Translations under genes and position numbers: made by a program
Notes under the pieces: generated by a model
Seen by the model: the letters and a program-made list of their open reading frames with translations, nothing else
The model's database searches: none
Told to the model about the DNA's origin: nothing
From: Candidatus Berkiella aquae
GTDB taxonomy: Bacteria > Pseudomonadota > Gammaproteobacteria > Berkiellales > Berkiellaceae
Length of the DNA: 64,000 bases
Assembly: GCF_001431295.2 (NCBI RefSeq)
Contig: NZ_LKAJ02000001.1
Location: 2,294,001-2,358,000 of the forward strand
Reading direction: 5' to 3'
Shown here: positions 18,601-27,600 of the stretch, one piece after another
Layout: the number at the start of each line of letters is the position of its first letter
How positions within the stretch are numbered: the stretch's first letter is position 1

Positions 18601-19915
18601 TATTAAGAACCATTTGTGGCGTTGCAAATGAACGAAGCGCTCTACGATTAAACAATTTACTTGACTTATTCTCTTTTGCACCTGCTTGCAAAACCCATCC
18701 TGCCACTTTAGAACAGTTCGTTCCCGTTAATGAAAATTTATCATGTGAAATAGCGACTTGCTTCGCTCTGTTTAACATTGGTTCCAAATCTAAGGCACCA
18801 TTTTTATTTTCACCATTCTTAGAAGCCAAGGGAATTTGTACAATATGATCAGGTGGCAAGCCATATGAAAAATTATTTCTTAACAATTCTTGATTTTTTG
18901 GAATATGGTTTTCGTAATTAGCTTTCAAATTATCAAATTCAATATCAGATTTATCTTGCAACTTTTGACATAATTCAGCAATTTCATCTTTAGAATAATT
19001 CATAAGATTGGTAGCTGAGATCATTTCCAAACCCAGCAAATTTTTATTTTCAAGAATTTTTTCCGCTGTTTTAGGGGTAATTTGTTGCCAACGAGTGAAG
19101 TCTGTTTTAATCATCTTCAGAATTTCACTTTTTTGTTGTTTAGCCATTTCTTGGATGGTTTGCATCAACTCAAGATTTCTGGGTGAATTTTCAAAATCAC
19201 TTTTGCGCTGGTTAATTTCATTTGTTAAAAAATTGATTTCTGCTGAAGTTATTTTGGGAGGTTTTTTTACGTTATCTTTCCATTGAGGGTACAATCTATC
19301 AAGTAAAATGACATCTGTTTCTCCAAGTTTATTTGTTTTTGCGACAACACGGTCTAACCTACCCGCAGCAAATCTATAATTATCTAGCTCTTGTATATAT
19401 TTTTTGAAATTGGCTATATTTTCAAACGCTTTAAATTCAGCATCTGATAAATTACCACGTTGATGGATAATTTCGTCAGGGCCTAAAGTCATCGTTGTAC
19501 GTCCGATTAACCCCTTATAACTTCTTTTTTCTGGTTGAAGTTCAGCTGCCCATTTCGGATCCATTGCAAAATTGACACCAGCGCGCTCTTCAATTGAATC
19601 TATGATAAAGTCTCGATCGAGTGTAACTTCATCATTTGACCAAGCACTGATATACACTTCATAAACTTGTTGGCCATTTGGCAAAGTTCTCTTTTCAAAG
19701 GGTAATACTTGATTATTTTCATGATAACAATATTTATCAATTAAATTTTGTGCTTGTTCATCGGCTGGAAAGGTTAATCGAACAGCAGCATGCCCAATGT
19801 TACCACCCATAAATTTGGCGCGTAATTGAAAAAGGAGCCCATTACCTCCACCAAACTCAGTACCCCAGGTTATGACTTCTGCATAACCTGATTGGATTGT
19901 AGGACCATTTTGCAT
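15635..19915 (-). CDS. Tandem eukaryotic-type Ser/Thr kinase with protease-like N-terminus
   Basis: A 1426-residue protein with two kinase domains. Kinase 1 (about 605-995): glycine loop LGKGMEGKV, Lys634 in AIKV, HRDIKGAN (Asp728), DFG (Asp751) and SPE at 775-777, then about 170 inserted helical residues before the SDVYAMG helix. Kinase 2 (about 1068-1315): IGSGATAAAF, Lys1098, HRDIKPQN (Asp1196), DFG (Asp1215), APE and DLYSLGV. Both look catalytically complete. Residues 1-440 contain GHAAVRL (His42) and TGTNCSKVAGW (Cys401), the His-before-Cys order of permuted papain-like (NlpC/P60-LRAT) hydrolases; this is inference. The tail has two near-identical 36-residue repeats. GAGAGGG precedes the ATG. 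No membrane segment is seen, so it is probably cytosolic or an injected effector. Confidence 0.85.
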   Translation of the reverse strand: MQNGPTIQSGYAEVITWGTEFGGGNGLLFQLRAKFMGGNIGHAAVRLTFPADEQAQNLIDKYCYHENNQVLPFEKRTLPNGQQVYEVYISAWSNDEVTLDRDFIIDSIEERAGVNFAMDPKWAAELQPEKRSYKGLIGRTTMTLGPDEIIHQRGNLSDAEFKAFENIANFKKYIQELDNYRFAAGRLDRVVAKTNKLGETDVILLDRLYPQWKDNVKKPPKITSAEINFLTNEINQRKSDFENSPRNLELMQTIQEMAKQQKSEILKMIKTDFTRWQQITPKTAEKILENKNLLGLEMISATNLMNYSKDEIAELCQKLQDKSDIEFDNLKANYENHIPKNQELLRNNFSYGLPPDHIVQIPLASKNGENKNGALDLEPMLNRAKQVAISHDKFSLTGTNCSKVAGWVLQAGAKENKSSKLFNRRALRSFATPQMVLNNALKYLRKNSKKADSNYNKEIEALSKTNDDAKTTKPLPVSGFVEISFAGIDSKLSSKEQCEAFLSKFENALANGKEIPYIETSVKLQLEKMIKGDNVLEDRFFKNCDQAIAKANKQSHAQQQLKENEWDIVNQLIVDNKTQKLSKKDHPGLGHSYIILNENGQNKAYRVSRDILGKGMEGKVKVLENEQGERLAIKVMADKSSLNTEINLMKEMGAAKADFVREREAKQSKAMGQMIGNKRYVVQPLYQGSELQSVLKKQALTEEQKLKLAQQCCASVAKMHEKGILHRDIKGANFMASLDEKGNVKNVNVIDFGGAIKLQGDAIVAKPFGSPGYMSPELGREEILKAGRAWQAQEGIAKKQGEFIQEAKAIVEDLQVEKRKVLGESSQTIDMMFAIDPGGLSIFNRDNKQQVLALLEEYDGTNQEELIEKTKHFAPNEGYHGMAANAVKDFCSNRDKAKILDGKIDDFQARIINFQSKYETALQVAKQHKQQLDAEFSKEVTNSVQSDVYAMGIMLQNEFKLDLAKLGLANMLAVDPNERPTMNEVMNVINHKINPDAKISQENGNKNQSKERLPSAVNANTMHPLDNGKLSILTKDEITQLDTMKEGKENNYIKVNNKTIFLTKEGGAFVMHSPIGSGATAAAFLVQNVADQSWSVLKMVKGQDNKIHGQVSQQNTENATLSELKQLHGTLKIQNGNQSMHISIQPYAQGKEYTDVMKLATSDSEGLPLEQTVLMALKAVEALTDLHENHHFLHRDIKPQNMIWDPIDKKCTLIDFGCAGKCQGTDLKIQDMTKRGSEAYQAPEIEFDKIIKRDRSYSNKTDLYSLGVVINELIEKTKPDDKIVLERLKQIQAKMTDNDPSKRPSGKEVLQELLNVSQLLVAKGHLSKEDVASSEQFLAKGKEASKTSEAKNDRTKSLMFSTYSHSETKSEQSLAKGKEASKTSEAKNDRTKSLIFSTYSHPETNRASTKVEVDATPTQSARTFKK
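15703..15917 (-). repeat. Two 108-bp tandem repeats in the kinase gene 3' end
   Basis: Two copies (starting 15703 and 15811 on the plus strand) of a 108-bp unit encoding a 36-residue segment with KGKEASKTSEAKNDRTKSL. They differ at only a few bases, so the duplication is recent. The encoded peptide is polar and probably disordered. Confidence 0.85.
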
Positions 19916-20029
19916 ACAAACCCTCTCAATATCATTTATTTAGAGTGTTAACAATGAAAATGGTTCTTAGATTATTAAAATTTATAAGATTTAAATTGAC
20001 CGCTGACGATTGTGTTGTTTAACGCTTGG

Positions 20030-23000
20030 TCAGAATAACCCTAATCCTACATCAGCAAGCTGATGAAGTTGACCATCAGTAGTTTGGTAGGTGGCATAGC
20101 CAAAAATAATATTTCCAGCAATAACATCCGATTGTTGATCGCTGATTAAATCAATCGATGCTATGCCTCTCTCAGCTAATGACAAGAATTCACCAGGTTC
20201 ACAAATACCATTTTCATTAGCATCCTGCCATACCCCAAAGCGAGCCCAATCTTCATCCTGCATATCCAGAATACCATCAACATTGCTATCGTAAAGTAAA
20301 CGCAATGCTTCCAGATCGGTTTTCGCATTCGGATGGGTGAAGGTAAATTCTTCTAGGCCATTGATAATTTTATCGCCGTTTAAATCGATTGCGAGTAGTC
20401 CATCTTGTCCATTGACCCAGCCGATAGTAGTTGTATTTTCCCGTCCAAACAAGGAAAAGGCAATTTGACTTTCATCAGGCGGAATTAAGTTAATACCATC
20501 ATCGTTTAAATCTAAAATGATAGGAGGAACGATAACATTGATAGTTACTGTAGCCGCATTACTTGTTAATCCATGATTATCCGTGATCTTATAAGTAAAG
20601 CTATCGATATCTGTTGCTGCAAAAACACCGTTAGAATCGTATTGATACGTACCATCAGCATTCACGGTTAACAAAGCACCGGATGTTAGCGTAATCTGTA
20701 CCCCAACATTTGCTGCCTGTCCTTCTACTTCACTAATAACAAAAGTATCGCCAGTATCGGGATCGGAATCATTAAATAGTAAGCATTGTGGATCAAGTGT
20801 TGAATTCACATCAATCACGGTGGTGCCATGCGTTGTATTACTATCATCAACAGCAATAGGCGCTTCATTAACACCATTAATGGTAATCGAGACGGTAGCC
20901 GTACTTGTGAGTCCGCCACTATCTTGGACAGTATACGTAAAGGAATCGATTGTTGATGCACCTACGGATAAACTGACAAATGCCCCATTCGGATTGTATT
21001 GATAAGTGCCATTGGCATTAACGGTTAATAAAGCACCCGATGCTAATGTGATTTGAACCCCCACATTGGCAGCCAAACCTTGTACTTCACTAATAACTAA
21101 GGTATCACCAACATCTGGATCGGTATCATTGATTAGTAAATTATGCGGATCGGATACCAAATTGACATCAATCATGGTATTCGCATCCGTGGTATTGCTA
21201 TCATCAACCGCCGTTGGTGCATCATTGACGCCATTAATCGTAATAATCACGGTAGCCGTACTGGTAAGCCCACCACTATCTTGCAAGGTATAAGTAAATG
21301 AGTCGGTCGTTGAACTCCCTTGCGCTAAAGAATCAAACATATGATTGGGATTATAATTATAAGTGCCATCAGCATTTACCGTTAAGAGCGCACCGGATGC
21401 TAATGTGATTTGATTTCCGACATTTGCAGCAACCCCATTAACTTCACTAATTGAATGCGTATCACCCACATCATCAGTATCATTGATCAGTAAATTATGC
21501 GGATCAACTATGGTATTCACATTAATAATCGCATTGGCATCCGTTGTATTACTATCATCTACTGCAACAGGGGCACTATTAACGCCATTAATGGTAATAG
21601 TCACTGTCGCAGAACTGGATAATCCTTCTGCATCATGCATTGTATAAGTAAAACTATCGATTCCTTGACTACCCGCGGCTAAATAATTAAATACGCCATT
21701 AGGGTTATAGGTATATGAACCATCTGCATTCAGCAGTAATAAGGCATTGGAAAGTAATGTAAATTGATTCCCAACATTTGTTCCAAGACCATTCACTGCA
21801 CTCACAATTTTAGTATCACCCGGATTGGGATCGGTATCGTTACTCAGAACGCCATTGACAGTGAGTACATCGAGAATAGTATTTTCATCTGTTGTTCCCA
21901 CATCATCAACTGCCGTGGGTGCTTGGTTAAGCGTCACGGTAACCACCAAATTTGCACTATCTTGGCTACCATCATTATCAGTGATGGTATAACTAATGGT
22001 ATCGAGTACAGTTATTAAATTATCATTTTGTGGCGCTGTTTTGCTGGTATCTAGCGTATAAATATAATCACCAATTTGATGACCACTTTGAACCGCAACA
22101 TAAACTTCAATATCACCAAAAGTTGTGGGTGCATGAATAATGCCGTCAACAAGACCATCACTCGCATCCGTTACACCATTGACAGCGGTAATATCACCGC
22201 CATCAGCGCCAAATAATGAAATACCAAAACCATTATCATCGCTTATTAAATTTCCGGTGGCTGTATCGGAGCCATTAACAAAACAGAGTGTCTCACTCGC
22301 AGTATTGGTTTTTTCGGTGGCAATGGGAATATCATCATCAATGGTAATAGTTAGGGTATTGCTAGCGGTCGAACCATCACTATCAGTAAAGACATAGGTA
22401 AAAACTTGATTAATTGGTTGGTTATTTGTGTTATGCAATGGATTGCTTAATAAAAATGTATAGGCACCCGTATTTACATTAACGGTCAGTATATTTCCTT
22501 CGGTGGTTATGACAACAATATGCCCAAATAAAAAACCGTAACTTCCACCATTAATCGTCACACTAGTGACAGTTCCACCATCTGCCCCAAATCGATCTAC
22601 CGGTGGATTAATTAATGTGCCCGAAAGTAATGCAGGAACATGAGATTGATCAGTTCCACTATTTTCTATAGCGGCTTCTGAAATGGTGCCACCATTTTGA
22701 CTTGTTGCCAGCGGAACATCATCAATAATCGGAAAGGTTAATGTACCAATATTGGTTTCAAGATAAGTGTTTGAAAGACTATAAACAAAGTTATCAAAAA
22801 ATATTTTAGTCCCGCCCATTTGTATCACATCATATAAGGGGTTACCTAACAGATGGGGGACGGCGTGATGTAATATATACTCATAATCACCTATTTGGTG
22901 GCCATTAAACGTCGATAGGTAAAAATTTAATTCATTACCTTCTGCAGTCGTTAAGGTAACGACATCGGAATTACGAATTTCTGATGATCCAGGTCGAATA

Positions 23001-23764
23001 GGTAAACCAAAATAAACATTGACTAAATTACCACCTGATGGCCCAAATGATGCCCCTTTTGTAAAGATATTCCCGATGCTAGTCGTAAAAGCAACCGTAT
23101 CAAGGGTAACTTCGAAGATATCAGGCATCGTAATGGCGGGCGCGGTTGGCAAACCATGTTGTGGATTGGTCGTCACCGTGGGTGGAGACTGCACATTGGT
23201 TGTGGTCGTTGTTGTGATTGATGGCTGCGGTGCTGGAACTGAAATGACCAGATCGAGCATTTCAATCGGTTGATAATCAAAATTAACACTAACAACCTCT
23301 AATTGACTCCCTGAAGACTCAACGCGGCCTTCTTTCATGTATTGAGCCATTTTTATATTGTAAGCATTTCCCTCTGTCACGGGAATTTGAAATAAGTCTT
23401 CGAATTTTACATCAAGAAATTCATTTTCATTTGCATTTAATTTAGATTTGGCTACCGCATCTTCTATGGTCTTTAATAAGGCTGCTTCGTCCAATACGAC
23501 ATATTTATCCATTGCATTAGCAAATGAACTAGCAAGCACTTCATAAGGGAACACGCCCTCAAGACTGGGCGCAAAGACGTCTTCTTCATCTGATTGCTTC
23601 GAAGTTTGGTTAGCTACTTTTAATAAAGCCTCTTCGTCTAAAACTTTATAGCTGTCAATTGACTTCTCAAATGGGACAGCCAGTTTTTCGTAAGGGAATA
23701 CCGCTTCGACAGTGGGAACGAAGATGTCATGATCATGTTCAATACGTTCTGGATTCCTTTCCAT
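20030..23764 (-). CDS. Giant Ig-like/VCBS repeat protein, 1244 residues
   Basis: A surface or secreted repeat protein without a Sec signal, as in type I secretion substrates. Residues 1-100 hold two copies of a module (DIFVPTVEAVFPYEKLAVPF and DVFAPSLEGVFPYEVLASSF, each ending VLDE.ALLK). A linker rich in Pro and Thr precedes T1SS-143/DUF5801-like modules (around 220-620, ISEAAIENSGTD, FGADGG, TITIDDDIPIA), then four VCBS modules of about 110 residues (AVDD..TTD...LLINDTD...TVNADGTY). The C-terminal 160 residues form a calcium-loop domain with DLNDDGINL, DLNGDKIINGLEEF, DSNVDGILD and DANENGICEPGEF. RTX nonapeptides are absent. It lies between the LRR gene and the kinase gene on the same strand. 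Confidence 0.82.
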   Translation of the reverse strand: MERNPERIEHDHDIFVPTVEAVFPYEKLAVPFEKSIDSYKVLDEEALLKVANQTSKQSDEEDVFAPSLEGVFPYEVLASSFANAMDKYVVLDEAALLKTIEDAVAKSKLNANENEFLDVKFEDLFQIPVTEGNAYNIKMAQYMKEGRVESSGSQLEVVSVNFDYQPIEMLDLVISVPAPQPSITTTTTTNVQSPPTVTTNPQHGLPTAPAITMPDIFEVTLDTVAFTTSIGNIFTKGASFGPSGGNLVNVYFGLPIRPGSSEIRNSDVVTLTTAEGNELNFYLSTFNGHQIGDYEYILHHAVPHLLGNPLYDVIQMGGTKIFFDNFVYSLSNTYLETNIGTLTFPIIDDVPLATSQNGGTISEAAIENSGTDQSHVPALLSGTLINPPVDRFGADGGTVTSVTINGGSYGFLFGHIVVITTEGNILTVNVNTGAYTFLLSNPLHNTNNQPINQVFTYVFTDSDGSTASNTLTITIDDDIPIATEKTNTASETLCFVNGSDTATGNLISDDNGFGISLFGADGGDITAVNGVTDASDGLVDGIIHAPTTFGDIEVYVAVQSGHQIGDYIYTLDTSKTAPQNDNLITVLDTISYTITDNDGSQDSANLVVTVTLNQAPTAVDDVGTTDENTILDVLTVNGVLSNDTDPNPGDTKIVSAVNGLGTNVGNQFTLLSNALLLLNADGSYTYNPNGVFNYLAAGSQGIDSFTYTMHDAEGLSSSATVTITINGVNSAPVAVDDSNTTDANAIINVNTIVDPHNLLINDTDDVGDTHSISEVNGVAANVGNQITLASGALLTVNADGTYNYNPNHMFDSLAQGSSTTDSFTYTLQDSGGLTSTATVIITINGVNDAPTAVDDSNTTDANTMIDVNLVSDPHNLLINDTDPDVGDTLVISEVQGLAANVGVQITLASGALLTVNANGTYQYNPNGAFVSLSVGASTIDSFTYTVQDSGGLTSTATVSITINGVNEAPIAVDDSNTTHGTTVIDVNSTLDPQCLLFNDSDPDTGDTFVISEVEGQAANVGVQITLTSGALLTVNADGTYQYDSNGVFAATDIDSFTYKITDNHGLTSNAATVTINVIVPPIILDLNDDGINLIPPDESQIAFSLFGRENTTTIGWVNGQDGLLAIDLNGDKIINGLEEFTFTHPNAKTDLEALRLLYDSNVDGILDMQDEDWARFGVWQDANENGICEPGEFLSLAERGIASIDLISDQQSDVIAGNIIFGYATYQTTDGQLHQLADVGLGLF

Positions 23765-23841
23765 ATAAAGAACATAAACGATTTCTTGATACCAAGCAAA
23801 TAGTTTAGTTGTTTAACTATAAAAAGATATATTGTGTTAAT

Positions 23842-24672
23842 TTAATGAATTAATTTACTGAGTTCAATAGGGAAGGTTTTAATATCATTATGGTCAATTT
23901 TTAGAATAGTTAAATTCGGTAATTTACCTAAACTTTCTGGAATACTCTTTAATTGATTATGGGCTACATTTAATTCTCGTAATTTTGCTAACCGTTCAAG
24001 CGCTTGCGGTAATACCTTTAAACTATCATGTGCAGCTTGCAATACTTCTAAAGCAATTAACTCGCCTACTTCCGTTGGTAATTCTGTCAATTCAGGATTA
24101 TTTCCAATATAAAGTTCTTTAAGATGCTTTAAATGACCTATTTCTTTGGGTATTAAAGCAAGGGGATCTCCTTCAACATTTAAAATTTCTAGTTTTAATA
24201 AATGAGATATTTCACTTGGGAGTGATTTGATCAAACAATCTGCTATATCTAATTCTCTTAGTTCAGACATTAGACCAATTTCAGGAGGTAATTCTAAAAT
24301 GTAGGAATCTTTACCAATGATCTTTAATCTTTTTATAATTTTCAATTTATTTAAGTTTAAATGAAATGCAAAGCTGGGAAGGCGTGTGATATATTTTAAC
24401 TCCAAGTCATGATCTTCTACCGCATTTAGATAAGAGATAATAATATAAGTATTCATTTTAGTTAATACAGTATCAAGCGCCACTAAATCAATAACGTCTT
24501 GCAAACCATTTTCAACTAAAATAGCAATTTGTTGAAATAATTGCTTGATAATAATGCGATTTGAGCGTATCAAGCGCATGATATTATTTTTATTAACACG
24601 AAAAAAAGCGACTTCGTGTAATAAACGTTCTTGGTTTAAACGACTTTCTTCATTTTTAATTGATTCATTCAT
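23842..24672 (-). CDS. Leucine-rich repeat protein
   Basis: A 276-residue protein. Residues 1-110 are helical and charged. From about residue 110 there are six to seven LRRs of 23 residues with the small-protein pattern: LPPEIGLMSELRELDIADCL, LPSEISHLLKLEILNVEGD, IPKEIGHLKHLKELYIGNN, LPTEVGELIALEVLQAAHD, LPQALERLAKLRELNVAHN and IPESLGKLPNLTILKIDHN. This LPxxIxxLxxLxxLxxxxN type is seen in Ras-group LRR proteins and in bacterial effectors; no enzymatic domain is attached. It begins 16 bp after the stop of the upstream giant repeat protein and is probably cotranscribed with it. The function is unknown; a protein-interaction role is likely. Confidence 0.85.
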   Translation of the reverse strand: MNESIKNEESRLNQERLLHEVAFFRVNKNNIMRLIRSNRIIIKQLFQQIAILVENGLQDVIDLVALDTVLTKMNTYIIISYLNAVEDHDLELKYITRLPSFAFHLNLNKLKIIKRLKIIGKDSYILELPPEIGLMSELRELDIADCLIKSLPSEISHLLKLEILNVEGDPLALIPKEIGHLKHLKELYIGNNPELTELPTEVGELIALEVLQAAHDSLKVLPQALERLAKLRELNVAHNQLKSIPESLGKLPNLTILKIDHNDIKTFPIELSKLIH

Positions 24673-24688
24673 GTAATCATTCTCAAGT

Positions 24689-27600
24689 TTATGACAACGG
24701 TGTCTCTTGATGTTGTTGTTCTAATTGCTGTGTTATTGACTGTATATCAGTTGCAGCAGAAACGGCTGCAACTTCAGCGGTACTCATATCGGTATTGGTT
24801 GTACTTTCTGTTCCTATATTGTGCATTTCTGATGTATTTAATATGCTTTGATTATCTGTTGATTGTGGCGATGTGCTTGTCATGGACGAGAAATCAATGA
24901 CAGCATGATCGCCAATGATATCTGGCATACTTAAGGTTTGCGTCTGAGTAGGCGCTATATTTAATGAAACATCTGCCGCGACATGCGATACTCCATCCAC
25001 CGTTTGATAACTGGTATATCCAAATAGGGTGTTCCCTTCGATGATTTGTGATTGATGGTCTGAATTAACATTGATTGAAATAATGCCCATTTCCATTAAG
25101 GTTTTATATTCACCTGAATCTGAAATGCCATTGCTATTTTTATCTTGCCAAACACCAAATTTACCAAAGGAAGTATCTTCTACATTAAAAATACCATCAT
25201 GATTCGTATCAAAGGTTAAACGTAACGCATCCAAATCTGTTTTAGCGTCGGGTGAATGGGCAGTTAAGGCAAATTCATCCATATTCGTTACTTTTCCATC
25301 CCCTTGATAATCGTAGATTAACAACCCATCACCGGGTTGTACCCACCCTATTTGATTTGTCCCATTCATATCATGAAAGGTATTTAAAGTGACTGAAGAT
25401 TGCTCAGCAGAAATCAATTCTATATTGTTATTATTATTTAGATCGAGAATAACAGGGGCGCCTCCCGTGACATCAATATCAACATGTGCAGCGGTATTGG
25501 AGGCAAGCCCATTATTATCAATCGCAACATAATCAAAATTAGCCGTTCCATTGAAATCAGCATCTGGCACAAAATAAAGTTGAGCATTATTACCGGTAGC
25601 CGTAATCAACTCACTAGCTGATAGTACCTGCGTTAAAAGGTTATCTTTATATAAAATACCATCGGTGGGTAAAACATCTACTCTAAAATTTAAGATAGTC
25701 CCATCAACATCATTGCCGGCTAAAGTAATAGGAATGGTTGTATTTTCTAGACCGGAGGTTGAAACGGCATTAGCAACTGGCGCATCATTCACTCCCGTTA
25801 CGGTAATGGTTGCTGTTGAAGTGCTAGTTAATCCTCCAAGATCTTGCATTTGATATGACACAACAACCGTCGCTGTTTCACCATCTGCTAAAAAATCAAA
25901 ATCCGTGCCAGGATCAAATACCAGTTGATTACTAACCACATTGGCTGTTGCGGTTGAAATCGTCACATCATCAATGCCAAATAATGCACTACTAATTAGC
26001 ACTGAATTTAAATTAAAGGTGCCAGGGACATCACCATTATCAATATCGGTATCGTTTGCAAGTACATCAACGGTCACTGGGGTGTTCTCTGATGTCGATG
26101 CCACATCAAGAGCAGCAACGGGTGCATCATTTTCACCGATTACGGTAATGGTAACCGTCTTCACGGCACTATCAGCACCATGCGCATCGGTGGCCATATA
26201 AGTAAAGGTAACGTCCTGTTTTTGGCCAGCCCCTAGCGCTTGAAAATCATTGCCTGGATCATAAGTAAAAGTTCCATCGTTATTATTAGTAACAGTACCT
26301 TGTCCTGCCAATAAATTATTCACGATGGTATAAGTTAAATTTGTTTGATTATTATCGCTATCGACATCATCTGCTGAAAATAAAATAGGACCAACTGGAG
26401 CACCATCTTCTGTGGCACTGATGGCTTGATCATTGGCGGTTGGTGCATCATTGACACCGGTTACTGTAATCGTCACTGTTTTTACCGCACTATCAGCACC
26501 ATGCGCATCGGTGGCCATATAGGTAAAGGTAACATCTTGCTTTTCACCGACTGCTAAACCTTGAAAATCGCTGCCTGGGTTATAAGTGAAAGTGCCATCA
26601 TTATTATTAGCAACAGTCCCTTGTCCTGCCGCTAAATTGCTTACAATCGTATAAGTTAAATTTGCTTGGTTATTATCGCTATCGACATCATCTGCTGAAA
26701 ATAGAATAGGACCAACTGGAGCACCATCTTCTGTGGCACTGATGGTTTGATCATTGGCGGTTGGTGCATCATTGACACCGGTTACCGTAATCGTCACTGC
26801 TTTCACAGCGCTATCAGCACCATGGGCATCTGTGGCCATATAGGTAAAGGTAACGTCTCGCTTTTCACCGGCTGCTAGACCTTGAAAATCGCTGCCAGGA
26901 TTATAAGTGAAAGTACCATCATTATTATTGGTAACTGTCCCTTGCCCTGCCGCTAGGTTGCTCACAACTGTATAAGTTAAACTTGCTTGATTATCATCGC
27001 TATCCACATCATCAGCGGCAAAGAGAATAGGACCAACCGAAGCACCATCTTCTGTGGCGCTAATAGCTTGATCATTGGCAAGGGGTGCATCATTGACACC
27101 GGTTATTGTAATCGTCAAAGTAGCTGAGCTTGTTAAGCCTTCAGCATCCTTCATTGTATAAGTAATGACTTCCTGAGCAGTTTTACCTACCGCTAAACTA
27201 TCATAGACACTTGTTGGCTCGAATGAATACGAACCATCCGCATTTAACGTAAATAAAGCCCCTGACGATAAGGTAATTTGTTTGCCTACATTCGCAGAAA
27301 CACCATCGACAGCGCTAACAATCTTGGTATCACCCACATCCGGATCGGTATCATTACTTAACACGCCATTTGCTGCAATAACGACTAAAGCCGTATTTTC
27401 CCCAGTGGTATTGGTGTCGTCGATAGCCACCGGTGACTCATTCAAATCAATATTGACTGTTAACGTCGAGGTGCTTTTATCGCCATCCGCATCCGTTAGC
27501 TCATAAGTTAACACATCATTTACATTTTTATTGGTATCGGCAAAGGCTTGTGGGATAAGTTTCATCAATGCCGGATCAAGCGAATAGGTATAACCACCTG

